Below are positions 30,131 through 39,577 of a stretch of DNA of 64,000 nucleotides, in pieces (the stretch's first letter is position 1; the number at the start of each line of letters is the position of its first letter). The notes beneath the pieces were generated by a model. It was not told the origin of the DNA. It worked only from the letters and a program-made list of their open reading frames with translations, and searched no databases. Both the position numbers and the translations under genes were made by a program. The DNA comes from Bordetella genomosp. 8 (lineage in GTDB: Bacteria; Pseudomonadota; Gammaproteobacteria; Burkholderiales; Burkholderiaceae_B), in NCBI RefSeq assembly GCF_002119685.1, contig NZ_CP021108.1, positions 1 through 64,000 on the forward strand. Direction: 5' to 3'.

Positions 30131-30595
30131 TCAGGCGCCGCCGCGCGGGTCCAGGGTGCTGAAGGTGCCGCGCCCCACCGCGCAAGGCGCGGCGCCGGGC
30201 GCGTGCGCGACTTCGACGTCGGCGCGGGCGATGGCGCGTCCCAGCCGCAGGACTTTGGCGGTGGCGTACAGGTCGGCGCCGGGGGCCGGCTTCAGGTAGT
30301 CGATGCGCAGGTCCACCGTGGGCGCCATGCGGCTGATCTGCACCGCGACGGCGGCGTGCGCGGCCATGTCGATCAGGGCCGCGAGCACGCCGCCATGGAT
30401 GTTGTCGGATCCCGCCGCGCGGCGCAGCGACGGGCTGTACGGCAGGCGGATCACGACCACACCGGTGTCGGCGTCGGCCGACACGGCTTCGGGATTGAGC
30501 AGCGCGTGGAAAGGCGGGTGCGCCAGTTCATGGCGCAGCCGCTCCAGGACGGTGTCGGCGTGCGCGTTCACGGCGTCGTTCATCGTCACACTCAC
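30131..30595 (-). CDS. PaaI-type hotdog thioesterase
   Basis: A 154-residue hotdog-fold protein of the PaaI thioesterase group, which hydrolyses acyl- or aryl-CoA. It has the core motif DNIHGGVLAALIDMAAHAAVAV, with the usual HGG and acidic residues, and VDLRIDYLKPAPGADLYA. A GTG start at 30595 overlaps the ligase stop as GTGA; an ATG at 30583 four codons later is also possible. The overlap with the ligase gene implies translational coupling. It may recycle CoA from stalled products of that ligase. Confidence 0.9.
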   Translation of the reverse strand: MSVTMNDAVNAHADTVLERLRHELAHPPFHALLNPEAVSADADTGVVVIRLPYSPSLRRAAGSDNIHGGVLAALIDMAAHAAVAVQISRMAPTVDLRIDYLKPAPGADLYATAKVLRLGRAIARADVEVAHAPGAAPCAVGRGTFSTLDPRGGA

Positions 30596-32322
30596 TTGGC
30601 GGGCGCCGCGCTGGCGCCTTCCTTCGCCTGCCAGCGGACGGGGTTGGGCGCCAGCCGACCGGACTTGACGTCTTCCACCAGGTCGCGCTTGAAGATCTTG
30701 CCGCTGGCGGTCAGCGGGATTTCGGGCAGCTCCATGTAGTACTCGGGCATGTCGTAGCGCGACAGGCCGGACGCATCCAGATGCGCGAGCATGTCCTCGC
30801 CCGTCAGGCTGGCGCCCGGTTTCAGCATGACCGCCAGGCAGACCTTTTCTCCCAGTCGCGTGTCGGGTACCGGCAATACCGCGGCGCGCGCGACCGCGGC
30901 ATGCTGCATGGCCAGGTTTTCGATACGCGCGGGATAGATGTTGTGGCCGCCGCGGATGATCAGGTCCTTCTTGCGGCCGGTGATGACCAGGTAGCCATCC
31001 GCGTCCAGCCGGCCGACGTCGCCGGTCATGAACCAGCCGTGCGAGTTGAAGGCGTTTTCCGTGGCTTTCTGGTTATCGAAGTAGCCGAGCATCAGGCTGG
31101 CGCCGCGGCCGCCGATCTGGCCGGTTTCGCCGATCGGGACCTCCTTGTCGGGGTCGTCGGTGGACCAGATCCTGATTTCGTAGCTGGCGCAGGCGCGGCC
31201 GGAAGTTTCGATGATGCGGCGCGGGTCGTCGTTCGGCAGCGTGTAGTGATGGGAGCACGCTTCCGTCATGCCGTAGCCGCTTTGCGGCATGACGCCGTAG
31301 CGCATCAGTTCGGCGACCACATCCTTCGGCGCGGAGGCGCCTGAAATGCGGAAGCCTTGCAGCGCGCCGACGCGCGACAGGCCGCGGGCCTTGAGTTCGG
31401 CGAGCAGGTCGACGGCATGGGTGGGCACGCCGAACAGGAAGGTGGCGCCGGTATCGAGCAGGCGATCGAGCACGCTGGCGCCGCGCGGCAGGTCGTGCAC
31501 GACCAGTTCGCCGCCGGTGGCCAATGCGCTGATCAAGGCGCCCAGGCCCAGGTTGTGGCTGAGCGGGCTCATGGTGTAGATGACGGAGCGGGGGCCGAAG
31601 GACCAGTCCTTGGCGATCTCGCGGGCGTTGGCCAGCAGCGTGTTGTCGCTGTGCATCACGCCCTTGGGGGCGCCGGTCGTGCCGGAGGTGAAGGCCAGGT
31701 AGACCAGCCGGTTCGGTTCGGTGGACCAGGCGTCGGCCGATGTGGAATCGGCCGGTGCCTGGACGGCGCGCGTGGGGGCGCCCGGTGTGGCGTCGGCGAA
31801 CGGCATGACGTCGGCCGGCCTGTCCTTGACCGGCGGCAGGCCGATCACATGGCGCAGCGTCGGCAGGCGCTCCAGCATGGCGAAGATGTCGTTGCGGCCG
31901 GCATCGGCGCCGTAGCCCTTTTCGCCAATGAAGGCGGCCGCGCTGACGCTTTCCATCAGGGCCAGGACGTCGGCGGCGGTATGGTCGCGATGCAGCGAGG
32001 GGCAGCAGGCGTAGGCGTTGCGCGAGCACGCCAGCAGCGCGATCGCGGTTTCGACGCGGCTGGACATCCAGACGCCGACGCGTTGGCCGGCGCGCACGCC
32101 GGCGGCCTGCAACGCGGCCGCCAGGCGGTCCGCCGCGGCGATCAGTTCGGCATAGGTCAGACGCAAGCCCTGATCGCGCACTGCGCAGGCATCCGGCGTG
32201 GACAAGGCGTGGCGCCTGGTTGCCATGTATATCGTCTCGTCCCGCCAGAAACCTGCTTCATAGAACGCCGCCATCCGCTCGGCGCTCAGCAGGGTCAGTA
32301 CGGTGTTGATGGAAGGCTTGGT
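30592..32322 (-). CDS. AMP-forming acyl-CoA ligase (class I adenylate-forming)
   Basis: Activates a carboxylic acid to its CoA thioester using ATP. The 576-residue protein has the AMP-binding motif YLAFTSGTTGAPKGVMHS, QSGYGMTEA, WFMTGDVGRL, GRKKDLIIRGGHNIYPARI and the catalytic Lys in TASGKIFKRDL. A TTG start at 32322 is chosen because GGAGCG lies five bases before it and homologues extend to LLSAERMAAFY; an ATG at 32274 would cut this part off. It is in line with CoxG and the Mo-hydroxylase genes upstream, so the pathway may activate the oxidised product of that enzyme. Confidence 0.92.
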   Translation of the reverse strand, partial: TKPSINTVLTLLSAERMAAFYEAGFWRDETIYMATRRHALSTPDACAVRDQGLRLTYAELIAAADRLAAALQAAGVRAGQRVGVWMSSRVETAIALLACSRNAYACCPSLHRDHTAADVLALMESVSAAAFIGEKGYGADAGRNDIFAMLERLPTLRHVIGLPPVKDRPADVMPFADATPGAPTRAVQAPADSTSADAWSTEPNRLVYLAFTSGTTGAPKGVMHSDNTLLANAREIAKDWSFGPRSVIYTMSPLSHNLGLGALISALATGGELVVHDLPRGASVLDRLLDTGATFLFGVPTHAVDLLAELKARGLSRVGALQGFRISGASAPKDVVAELMRYGVMPQSGYGMTEACSHHYTLPNDDPRRIIETSGRACASYEIRIWSTDDPDKEVPIGETGQIGGRGASLMLGYFDNQKATENAFNSHGWFMTGDVGRLDADGYLVITGRKKDLIIRGGHNIYPARIENLAMQHAAVARAAVLPVPDTRLGEKVCLAVMLKPGASLTGEDMLAHLDASGLSRYDMPEYYMELPEIPLTASGKIFKRDLVEDVKSGRLAPNPVRWQAKEGASAAPAK

Positions 32323-32461
32323 CAAGGATCGCTCCGTGCAACGCAGGCGCCGTGGACGGTTACGCATGCGCTACGTGAAAATCGGGAAAAGTTTCTTTTT
32401 TTGTATTGCCCGGACGCGGCATGCGGCCGGCTCGCGCCGGTCGTTGGCCGCGCCGGTCTCG

Positions 32462-33229
32462 TCAGCGCGAAGAGCCGCCGAACCACCCGCGGATCATGCT
32501 CCACAGGGACGACATGATCAGCGAGAAGCCGCTGATGGGTTTGGCGGGCTTGGCCGGCGGCCGGGGCGTGCGCGGGCCGGTCGCCGGCGCCTGGCCCGGC
32601 GGCATGCCGCCGATGCCGCCTGCTGGCGGCGTCGCCGCCGGGGCTTGTGCGCCACCGGCGATGGTGGTGGCACCGGCCGCACCGGCGGCCGCGATGCCGC
32701 CATCGGCGACGATGGGGCCATCGCCCAGGCCCGCGCTGGCGGCGCCCGCCGCGCCATGCAATTCACCGGCCTGGCGGCTTTGGGATATCTGCGCTTCCAG
32801 GTTCTTGGAGAACTGCGAAATGATCTGGTTGGCCACCGTCTGGATCATGCCCACGCCGCGGCCGTATTGCGCCACCGCGCCCGACAGCGTCAGGTCCGTA
32901 TCGATGATCACCTTGGACCCCTTGGCGCTGGGCTGCAGCCCGAAGCGGATGGTGGTGTTGGCATTGCCGCGGCCCTTGGCGTCGGCGCCGCTGGCCTTGA
33001 TGCGCGCCGTGTGCGCGGTGTTGTCGACTTCCTCGAACACCGCGTTGCACAGGAAGGACAGCGCCACGGGCCCCAGCTTGACGGCAACCTTGCCCTTGAA
33101 GGTTTTGTCGTCGATGATTTCCACCAGCTCGGCGCCGGGCATGCACGGCACGATGCTTTCGATGTCCATCAGGATCGGCCATGCCTGATCGGGAGGCAGC
33201 GACACTTCGAAGTTGTTGGTGAATTGCAT
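32462..33229 (-). CDS. CoxG-like SRPBCC membrane-anchor protein
   Basis: A 255-residue protein with an N-terminal SRPBCC domain of the CoxG group (FEVSLPPDQAWPILMDIESI, CMPGAELVE, KGKVAVKLGPV, GVGMIQTVANQII). An Ala/Gly/Pro-rich linker follows at about residues 165-225. The C-terminal segment SLIMSSLWSMIRGWFGG is short and amphipathic. CoxG recruits Mo-hydroxylases to the membrane in CO oxidisers. It follows the Mo subunit by 105 bases and likely docks this enzyme. The AT-rich gap holds GTACCAAAA at 33311-33319. Confidence 0.9.
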   Translation of the reverse strand: MQFTNNFEVSLPPDQAWPILMDIESIVPCMPGAELVEIIDDKTFKGKVAVKLGPVALSFLCNAVFEEVDNTAHTARIKASGADAKGRGNANTTIRFGLQPSAKGSKVIIDTDLTLSGAVAQYGRGVGMIQTVANQIISQFSKNLEAQISQSRQAGELHGAAGAASAGLGDGPIVADGGIAAAGAAGATTIAGGAQAPAATPPAGGIGGMPPGQAPATGPRTPRPPAKPAKPISGFSLIMSSLWSMIRGWFGGSSR

Positions 33230-33310
33230 GGCGGTTGTCCTCCCCGGGGCGCCGTGCGGCGCTGGTCAAATTTGAGCCAGTTTAGCAGGTCTATGCCAAA
33301 TTAGGCACAA

Positions 33311-33319
33311 GTACCAAAA
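33311..33319. promoter_or_regulatory. GTACCAAAA site before coxG-like gene
   Basis: An AT-rich stretch between the Mo-subunit gene and coxG-like gene carries TGCCAAATTAGGCA (33295-33308), an imperfect palindrome, then GTACCAAAA. The second is the core seen before other units in this region. It may give coxG its own promoter. Confidence 0.4.
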
Positions 33320-33334
33320 ATAATACAAGGCGAA

Positions 33335-35716
33335 TCAGGTCGGCGGATGCTCGGACTGCGCCATGCGTGCCGCGTCGCGCGCCGCGATATGACGGCGCAC
33401 GTCCAGCGGCTTGATCGGCAGGCGCGTTACGAAGCCCGGCGCGCCCAGGGCGTCGTCCACCGCCGCGGCGATGGCGGCCCCGGCCGCGTTGGTGCCGCCT
33501 TCCCCCGCGCCCTTCAAGCCCATGGGATTGAGCGGGCTGGGCGCGTCTTCCGTGATCAGTACGTCGACCGGCGGCATTTCGTGCGCGGTGACCATGACGT
33601 AATCCGCGAAGGTGGTCGACAAGGGCTGGCCGTCCGCGTCATAAGTGAATTCCTCGAACAGCGCACCGCCTATGCCTTGCGCCAAGCCGCCGACGATCTG
33701 GCCTTCGATCAGCATGGGATTGACCGCGCGGCCCACGTCGTAGGCCACCAGGTATTTCTCCAGGCGCACCTGCCCGGTGTCGGCGTCGACGCACACCTGC
33801 GCGGCATGCACGCCGTAGGGATAGTTCATGTGGTCGCTGTAGAACCAGCCTTCGGCGGACAGGCCGGGCTCGTGGCCGTCGCTGGTGCGCGAGCCGGGAT
33901 GCAGATAACGCGCGACTTCTTCCAGGCCGATGTCGCGGCCTTGCGCGTCGTCGGCGCGGCGGATGCGGCCATCGGCCATCGTCAGGTCGGCCGGCGTGGC
34001 GTCCAGCAGCTTGGCGGCGACATCCAGGGCCTTGGCGCGCACCTTGCGCGCGGCGATCTGCGTGGCCGAGCCGGACATCACGGTGACCCGGGACGCGTGC
34101 GCGCCGTTGCCGAACTCGATCAGGTCGGTGCGCCCATGGATCACGCGCACGCGGCGATAGTCCACGCCGAGTTCTTGCGCGCAGATCTGCGCCAGCGCGG
34201 TCTCCATGCCCTGGCCGACCGAACCAGCGCCGGTGACCAGCTCGATCGCGCCGCTGACGTCCACCGTCAAGCGCACCATGTCGGAAGGACCCAGGCCGGA
34301 TTTCTCGACGAACATCGCCAGGCCGAGACCCACGCATTCGCCCTTCGCACGGCGACGCGCCAGGTCTTCGCGCAGGCGGGGCCAATCCAGCCGTGCCAGC
34401 GTCTTGTCAATCAGGCCGTCGTAGTCGCCGGAATCCAGCACGACATCCGTACCCAGCGCGTCCAGCGGCCGCGCGTAAGGCATTTCGTGGGTCTTGATCA
34501 GGTTGCGGCGGCGCGCTTCGATGGGATCGATGCCGGCGCGTTGCGCGATCGCGTCCATCAGGCGTTCGCGCACGAAGGTGGTTTCATAGCGGCCCGGCGA
34601 GCGGTAGGTGGCGGCGGGCGTCTTGTTGACCAGGCGATAGTGGCCCGCGACTTCATACGCGGGCACGCGGTAGGGGCCGAGCAGCAGGCCGGCCGACATA
34701 TCGGCGACGCGCGCGCCGTGCGTGCGCGTGTAGGCGCCCTGCGCGTGGAAGAAGGTGTTGCGTATGCCGAGTATGCGGCCGTCCGCGTCGATGGCGGCCT
34801 CGACCTGGTGGCGCTGCTCGCGCGAGTGGTTGGTCGCCATCAGGTTTTCGCGGCGGTCCTCGATCCATTTCACCGGCCGGCGCAGGCGCAGCGCGGCCAG
34901 GCAGACCAGCACGTCTTCGGGATAGATTTCGCCACGCACGCCGAAGCCGCCGCCCACATGGCCTTCGTACAGATGGAAGCTGCTGGGGCTGCGGCCCAGC
35001 ATCTTGGCCATTTCGTCGCGATTCCAGTGCGACTTCTTGGCGGCCCCGTACATTTCCAGGATGTCGCGCGCGGCATCGTAGCGCGCCACGGCGCCGCGGC
35101 ATTCCAGCGGCACGCCGGAGTGCCGGCCCACGGAAAGATCCAGCGCCACGACCGCATGCGCGGCGGCGAAGGCGGCGGCGATGTCACCGTAGCCCTTGCG
35201 GATGACGGTGGGCTCCGTGTTCAGGCCCGGCAGGAATTCACCGGGTTCGTCATGCGCGGACAGGATGGGCGGCAGCGGATCGATCTGGACGTCCACCAGG
35301 TCGGCCGCGTCTTCCGCGACGTAAGGGCTGTCGGCGAAGACGACGGCCACGGGTTCGCCCACGTAGCGCACGCGTTGCTGCGCCAGGATGGGCTGGCAGT
35401 AGGGCTCCAGGCCGGTGACCTTGGTGGCGCGAAAGGGAATCGGCGGGATCTCCGCCACGTCGGCGCCCGTCCAGGCGGCGACCACGCCGCGCAACGCCAG
35501 GGCGGCCGTGGTGTCGACGGCGACGATGCGGCCATGCGCGGTCTGGGCGCGCACCACGCGCATATGCAGTTGGCGCGGAAAGTTGACGTCGGCCGCGAAG
35601 CAGGCTTCGCCGCGCACGAGCGGCGGGTCTTCCAGGCGCGAGACCGAACGGCCGACGATGCGTTCCCCGGTCACGGGCGCGTCGACGCGGGGTTCATCGT
35701 ATACGTGGGCACTCAT
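33335..35716 (-). CDS. Molybdenum hydroxylase large subunit (CoxL/XDH family), operon 1
   Basis: The 793-residue molybdopterin-cytosine-dinucleotide subunit of a three-subunit hydroxylase. It starts with GRSVSRLEDPPLVRGEACF, and has GHVGGGFGVRGEIYPEDV, and the active-site Glu in LKGAGEGGTNAAGAAI near the end. At the site where true CO dehydrogenase has AYRCSFR it reads TYRSPGRYE, so CO oxidation is unlikely and it more probably hydroxylates an aromatic or heterocycle. The gene ends just before the coxG-like gene. Its 5' end is three bases from the 2Fe-2S subunit gene. Confidence 0.93.
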   Translation of the reverse strand: MSAHVYDEPRVDAPVTGERIVGRSVSRLEDPPLVRGEACFAADVNFPRQLHMRVVRAQTAHGRIVAVDTTAALALRGVVAAWTGADVAEIPPIPFRATKVTGLEPYCQPILAQQRVRYVGEPVAVVFADSPYVAEDAADLVDVQIDPLPPILSAHDEPGEFLPGLNTEPTVIRKGYGDIAAAFAAAHAVVALDLSVGRHSGVPLECRGAVARYDAARDILEMYGAAKKSHWNRDEMAKMLGRSPSSFHLYEGHVGGGFGVRGEIYPEDVLVCLAALRLRRPVKWIEDRRENLMATNHSREQRHQVEAAIDADGRILGIRNTFFHAQGAYTRTHGARVADMSAGLLLGPYRVPAYEVAGHYRLVNKTPAATYRSPGRYETTFVRERLMDAIAQRAGIDPIEARRRNLIKTHEMPYARPLDALGTDVVLDSGDYDGLIDKTLARLDWPRLREDLARRRAKGECVGLGLAMFVEKSGLGPSDMVRLTVDVSGAIELVTGAGSVGQGMETALAQICAQELGVDYRRVRVIHGRTDLIEFGNGAHASRVTVMSGSATQIAARKVRAKALDVAAKLLDATPADLTMADGRIRRADDAQGRDIGLEEVARYLHPGSRTSDGHEPGLSAEGWFYSDHMNYPYGVHAAQVCVDADTGQVRLEKYLVAYDVGRAVNPMLIEGQIVGGLAQGIGGALFEEFTYDADGQPLSTTFADYVMVTAHEMPPVDVLITEDAPSPLNPMGLKGAGEGGTNAAGAAIAAAVDDALGAPGFVTRLPIKPLDVRRHIAARDAARMAQSEHPPT

Positions 35717-35719
35717 GGC

Positions 35720-36265
35720 TCAGTCTCCGGAGGACGCGCCGTGCGCCGCGATGGCGGTGCGCGCCGACTGCAGGTGCCTGGCGTCCCTGACGGCCCTGAC
35801 GGCGGCCAGGATGTTCTGGTAGCCGGTGCAGCGGCACAAGTTCGACGACAGCACGTCCAACAGCTCCTCGTCGCTGATGTCGGGATTGCGCTCCAGCGCG
35901 CCCGTCGCCAGCATCAGGAAGCCGGGCGTGCAGAAACCGCACTGCAGCGCGTGATGATCCATGAAGGCCTGCTGCATGGGATGGAAATCCGTCGCCTGGG
36001 CCAGGCCTTCCACCGTCCGGATGCAGCTGCCTTGCGCCTGGACAGCGAACATCAGGCAGGAGCGCACGGGCTCGCCGTCGATCAGCACGGTACAGGCGCC
36101 GCATACGCCATGCTCGCAGCCGATGTGCGTGCCCGTCTGGCCGCAGTCCTCGCGGATGGCGTCCACCAGGGTCTTGCGGGACTCCACCCGCACAGGATAT
36201 TCGGCGCCATTGATGTTCAGCACCACGTCGTGCCGAGAGTCGCCGGTCTCGTCCCATTCTTTCAT
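35720..36265 (-). CDS. Molybdenum hydroxylase 2Fe-2S small subunit, operon 1
   Basis: A 181-residue electron-transfer subunit. It has the plant-ferredoxin motif GTHIGCEHGVCGACTVLIDG with four Cys (about 48-65) and the second cluster domain QCGFCTPGF and SSNLCRCTGYQNI. These are the two clusters usual in CoxS-type subunits. It lies between the FAD-subunit and Mo-subunit genes, so the three are one transcript in the order M-S-L. The length is normal for the family. Confidence 0.95.
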   Translation of the reverse strand: MKEWDETGDSRHDVVLNINGAEYPVRVESRKTLVDAIREDCGQTGTHIGCEHGVCGACTVLIDGEPVRSCLMFAVQAQGSCIRTVEGLAQATDFHPMQQAFMDHHALQCGFCTPGFLMLATGALERNPDISDEELLDVLSSNLCRCTGYQNILAAVRAVRDARHLQSARTAIAAHGASSGD

Positions 36266-36277
36266 CGATATCCCCTG

Positions 36278-37165
36278 CTATGCGTGCGATACGTGCGATG
36301 CGGGCGTTGCGTCGTGGGCTTGCGCCAGCGCGCGGCGCACGACCGCGCGCACCAGGTCGCGGCGATAGGCGCGTTCGTCGTCGCCGGCGTCGGTGGGCTC
36401 GCACTCCACCGCCGCTGCTTCGGCGGCGCGGGCGAAGGTGTCCTTGTCCGGTGCTTCGCCTTCCAGGCAGGCCTGCGCCGCCGGCATGCGCCGCGGCCGG
36501 TCTTCCACGCCGCCCAGGCCGATGCGCACATTGCGCATCACGCCATCACGGATTTCAAAGGCGGCCAGCGCCATGGCCTGCGCGAAGTCGCCGGCGCGCC
36601 GGCTGTATTCGTGGAAACCGAAACGCGTGTCCGCGGGCAGCACCGGCAGGCTGGCGCTGACGAGCAATTCGTCAGGCGCCAGCGCCGTCGCCATATAGCC
36701 ATGGAAGAAGTCGACCGCGTCGATGTGCCGCGTGCCGCGCAGGCTGCGGGCTTCGAGCACCGCATCCAGCGTGGCCGCCACCAGGCACCATTCGGACGCG
36801 GGATCGGCATTGGCGATGCTGCCGCAGAACGTGCCGCGTGTGCGTATCGGCAGGTGGGCGATGTGGCGCACGACCGTGGCCAGCAAGCGGCCCAGCGGCC
36901 CGGGCTCCGGCGCGTGGTGGAAATCCGCATGCCGCACGCAGGCGCCGATGCGCAGCCGCCCATCGTCGATTTCCAGGCTGCGCAGTTCTTCTATGCGGTT
37001 GATGTCCACCAGATAGGCGGGACGCGCCAGGCGCAGCGCCATGGCGGGGACCAGGGTCTGGCCGCCGGCCAGCACCCGCCCGTCCTGCTCGCAGACGTCG
37101 GCCAGGATCATCACCGCCTGGTCCACGGAGGTCGGCTCGTAATGCACGAATCTGCTCGGTTTCAT
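36278..37165 (-). CDS. Molybdenum hydroxylase FAD-binding medium subunit, operon 1
   Basis: A 295-residue CoxM-type subunit that passes electrons from the Fe-S clusters through FAD to an acceptor. It has the FAD motif VLAGGQTLVPAMALRLARP (about 30-48) and TRGTFCGSIANADPASEW. It begins MKPSRFVHYEPTSVDQAV like other CoxM proteins. It is the first gene of operon 1 and faces a divergent deacetylase gene across an AT-rich promoter. A paralogue is at 42623-43513. Confidence 0.94.
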   Translation of the reverse strand: MKPSRFVHYEPTSVDQAVMILADVCEQDGRVLAGGQTLVPAMALRLARPAYLVDINRIEELRSLEIDDGRLRIGACVRHADFHHAPEPGPLGRLLATVVRHIAHLPIRTRGTFCGSIANADPASEWCLVAATLDAVLEARSLRGTRHIDAVDFFHGYMATALAPDELLVSASLPVLPADTRFGFHEYSRRAGDFAQAMALAAFEIRDGVMRNVRIGLGGVEDRPRRMPAAQACLEGEAPDKDTFARAAEAAAVECEPTDAGDDERAYRRDLVRAVVRRALAQAHDATPASHVSHA

Positions 37166-37220
37166 GGCCGGTTTACCCCTGTGGCTGGTGTCCGGTTGAG
37201 GACGCGCGGTGTTATATTTA

Positions 37221-37244
37221 TGGAATTATAACTATTTTTGGTAC
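37221..37244. promoter_or_regulatory. TGGAAT-N9-TTTTGGTAC promoter element
   Basis: In the AT-rich gap between the FAD subunit gene and the divergent deacetylase, TGGAAT (37221-37226) is followed after nine bases by TTTTGGTAC (37236-37244). The same pair with a ten-base gap stands before the FAD subunit gene of operon 2. The match in place and sequence suggests a shared operator. Confidence 0.55.
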
Positions 37245-37329
37245 GGTCGGCCGCGTGGCCGCCCCGGCGCGGGCGCGCGGGTCCGCATCCCCTGGCTACG
37301 GCCGCCCGAACAGAACCGGAGTAAACGCC

Positions 37330-38220
37330 ATGCTGCTGCCTTCCCATGATCGCTATCCCTATCGCGCAATCGGCGCACGCAAAGACTACAGCTGGCCCGA
37401 AGGCAAGCGCATCGCGATGCACATCGGCCTGAACATCGAGATCTTCGCATTCGGCACCGGGCTCAGCCACAACCTGACCGTGCCGCTGCCCGCGCCCGAC
37501 CAGCGCGCCTTTGCCTGGACCGATTATGGCAACCGTATCGGCGTGTGGCGCATCCTGGACATGCTGGACGAGCTGGGACTGCCCGCCTCGCACCTGTGCA
37601 ATACCGAGATCTTCAAATACTGCCCGGAACTCATCGCGCCCATCAAGGCACGCGGCGACGAATTCATCGGTCATGGCCGCACCAACGCCGAACGCCACGG
37701 CACCATGTGGGAGCCGGATGAAGCCCGCTTCCTGGCCGAAGTCCGCGACGCGATCCTCGAGCATACCGGCCAGGAAGTGCGCGGCTGGATGGCGCCCTGG
37801 ATGTCGCACAGCCGCCATACGCCCGATCTGCTGCAGGAAGCCGGCTATAAATTCCTGATGGACTGGCCGGCCGACGACCAGCCCATCTGGATGAAGACGC
37901 GCGGCGGCCGCATCATGTCGGTGCCCTATCCGCTGGAGCTCAACGACTCCCCGCAGATGCTGGTGCGGCATCACACGCCTGACCAGTTCAGCCAGATGAT
38001 CATCGACCAGTTCGAAGAGATGCTGGACCAGAGCGCCAAGCAGCCGCTGGTCTTCGGCGTGGCGCTGCACACCATGGTCACCGGCCAGCCCTATCGCCTG
38101 CGCGCCATGCGGCGCGCGCTGAAGTACATCGCCGAGCATCCGCGCCGCAACGAGGTCTGGTTCACCCGGCCGGGCGCGATCTACGACCATTGCCTGAACC
38201 TGCCCGAAGGAACGATGTAG
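37330..38220 (+). CDS. Polysaccharide deacetylase-family protein (PuuE-like)
   Basis: A 296-residue NodB-fold protein. It begins HDRYPYRAIGARKDYSWPEG and has NIEIFAFGTG, a metal-site-like stretch GHGRTNAERHG and GWMAPWMSHSRHTPDLL, and it ends with HTMVTGQPYRLRAM. This layout fits the PuuE/allantoinase-type cyclic amidase group more than chitin deacetylases. GGAG precedes the ATG at 37330. No signal peptide is seen, so a cytoplasmic amide or urea-type hydrolysis is likely. It shares a divergent promoter with Mo-hydroxylase operon 1; a nitrogen-heterocycle pathway would link them, but this is a guess. Confidence 0.85.
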   Translation: MLLPSHDRYPYRAIGARKDYSWPEGKRIAMHIGLNIEIFAFGTGLSHNLTVPLPAPDQRAFAWTDYGNRIGVWRILDMLDELGLPASHLCNTEIFKYCPELIAPIKARGDEFIGHGRTNAERHGTMWEPDEARFLAEVRDAILEHTGQEVRGWMAPWMSHSRHTPDLLQEAGYKFLMDWPADDQPIWMKTRGGRIMSVPYPLELNDSPQMLVRHHTPDQFSQMIIDQFEEMLDQSAKQPLVFGVALHTMVTGQPYRLRAMRRALKYIAEHPRRNEVWFTRPGAIYDHCLNLPEGTM

Positions 38221-38298
38221 GCGGGAGCGGGCCATCGCTGCCCGCCCCGCGGACCTTTGTGGCGTCCCATGCGACGTCATGTGGCATGGGCGGGTAGC

Positions 38299-39369
38299 CT
38301 AGTCGAGAGACACGTTCGCCTTCTTCACGATCGCGTCGAAGTTGGCGAAGTTCTTCACGGTGCGATCGGTGAATTCGGCGGGCGTCGTGTACTGCACTTC
38401 CAGGCCCTGCGATTCCAGCATCGTCTTCAGGTCGGGACGTTGCAGCGCCGACTCGATCGCCTTGGAAAGCGTACTCACCACGTCCGGCGGCGTATTCTTC
38501 GGCGCGTAGAAGCCGAACAGGTTTTCCGCGCTGAAATTCTTCACGCCGGCCTCGGTGATGGTGGGCACGTCCGGCAGCATGGGCAGGCGATGATCGCCGG
38601 CCACCGCCAGCACGCGCACGGCGCCGCTCTTCATATGCGGCACCGCCGCCGGCGCGCTCAGGAACATCATGCTGGAGTTCCCGGAGATGAGGTCCATCAA
38701 GGCCTGCGAACCGCCGCGGTAGGGCACGTGCGTGATCTGCACACCGGTGGTGATCATCAGCAGTTCGCCTTCCAGGTGCGACAAGGTGCCGATGCCTATC
38801 GATGCGAAGTTGTGCTTGCCCGGCTCGCGCTTGAACAGCTCGATCAGCTGCTGCAGGTTCTGCGGCGCGGACTTGGCCGGCACCACCAGGATGTGCGGCG
38901 CCAGCGCCACGCCCGCCACGGCGGCGAAGTCGTCGCGCAGGTTCACCGATGGCGGCGCCTTGGACGCGGCCTTGAAGATGGCGGAATCGGTGGTGCAGCC
39001 GAACAGTATGGTGTAGCCGTCAGCCGGCGCGTGCGACACGACGGACATCCCGATGAGTCCGCTGCCGCCCGTGCGGTTCTCCACCACGACGGACTGCTTG
39101 AGCGTTTCCGAGATCCGCTGCCCGATGCTGCGCGCCAGGGTATCGGTCGCGCCGCCGACCGGATAGGGCACGACGATGGTGATCGGACGCTCCGGGAAGG
39201 CGGCATGCGCCGGCGCGGCCGGCGCCACGGCGGCGACCGCGCCAGCCAGGACCAATGAACTCAACGACAGCATGCGGCGGGCGCGGCCGGCAAGGCGTCG
39301 CGCTTTGGCGATGCTATTCGGAAGGGTGATGGCGCCGGCAGCGGGCCGGCGATGGGGCGTGGCGGACAT
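38299..39369 (-). CDS. Bug/TctC-family periplasmic solute-binding protein
   Basis: A 356-residue Bug protein with a long N-terminal region, then a signal peptide (MLSLSSLVLAGAVAAVAPA to AHA), FPERPITIVVPYPVGGATDT, VVVENRTGGSG and VPYRGGSQA. A later start at 39273 (MLSLSS) would give a more usual signal peptide length. It stands between the deacetylase gene and Mo-hydroxylase operon 2, so its ligand may be the hydroxylase substrate. The promoter gap carries TGGAAT and TTTTGGTAC. Confidence 0.93.
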   Translation of the reverse strand: MSATPHRRPAAGAITLPNSIAKARRLAGRARRMLSLSSLVLAGAVAAVAPAAPAHAAFPERPITIVVPYPVGGATDTLARSIGQRISETLKQSVVVENRTGGSGLIGMSVVSHAPADGYTILFGCTTDSAIFKAASKAPPSVNLRDDFAAVAGVALAPHILVVPAKSAPQNLQQLIELFKREPGKHNFASIGIGTLSHLEGELLMITTGVQITHVPYRGGSQALMDLISGNSSMMFLSAPAAVPHMKSGAVRVLAVAGDHRLPMLPDVPTITEAGVKNFSAENLFGFYAPKNTPPDVVSTLSKAIESALQRPDLKTMLESQGLEVQYTTPAEFTDRTVKNFANFDAIVKKANVSLD

Positions 39370-39446
39370 GGGGTACCTGACGGGAGGAGGAGGCTATCGA
39401 AGCCCGGCCGCTCGGCGGTCGCCGAAACCGGTATCAGTTCAACTGT

Positions 39447-39480
39447 TGGAATTTTTCCCGATTTTGGTACGTTGCGGTAC
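39447..39480. promoter_or_regulatory. TGGAAT / TTTTGGTAC element before Bug gene
   Basis: TGGAAT (39447-39452) and TTTTGGTAC (39472-39480) lie about 100 bases before the Bug start, here 19 bases apart. A second GGTAC follows. They match the cores before both hydroxylase operons with wider spacing. Confidence 0.45.
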
Positions 39481-39577
39481 GTGGGAATACCCTAGCCGGG
39501 CCTGGGCCCGGCGATCGGGGTCAGCGTTCCAAGGCGTCGGCGTTCCGAGGGCGCATCGTTCTGACGGCGTCAGCGTC

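Noticed and set aside
33347..37231. A 1294-codon plus-strand open frame, and similar long frames opposite other genes (for example 39923-42124 and minus 2734-4299)
   Set aside because: They lie opposite well-supported genes and their products are rich in Arg, His, Gly and Ala with no domain. High-GC codon bias keeps the opposite frame open.
39472..39490. Sigma-54 promoter at TGGTACG
   Set aside because: The second half (TTGC at the right spacing) is not kept among the copies of the motif.
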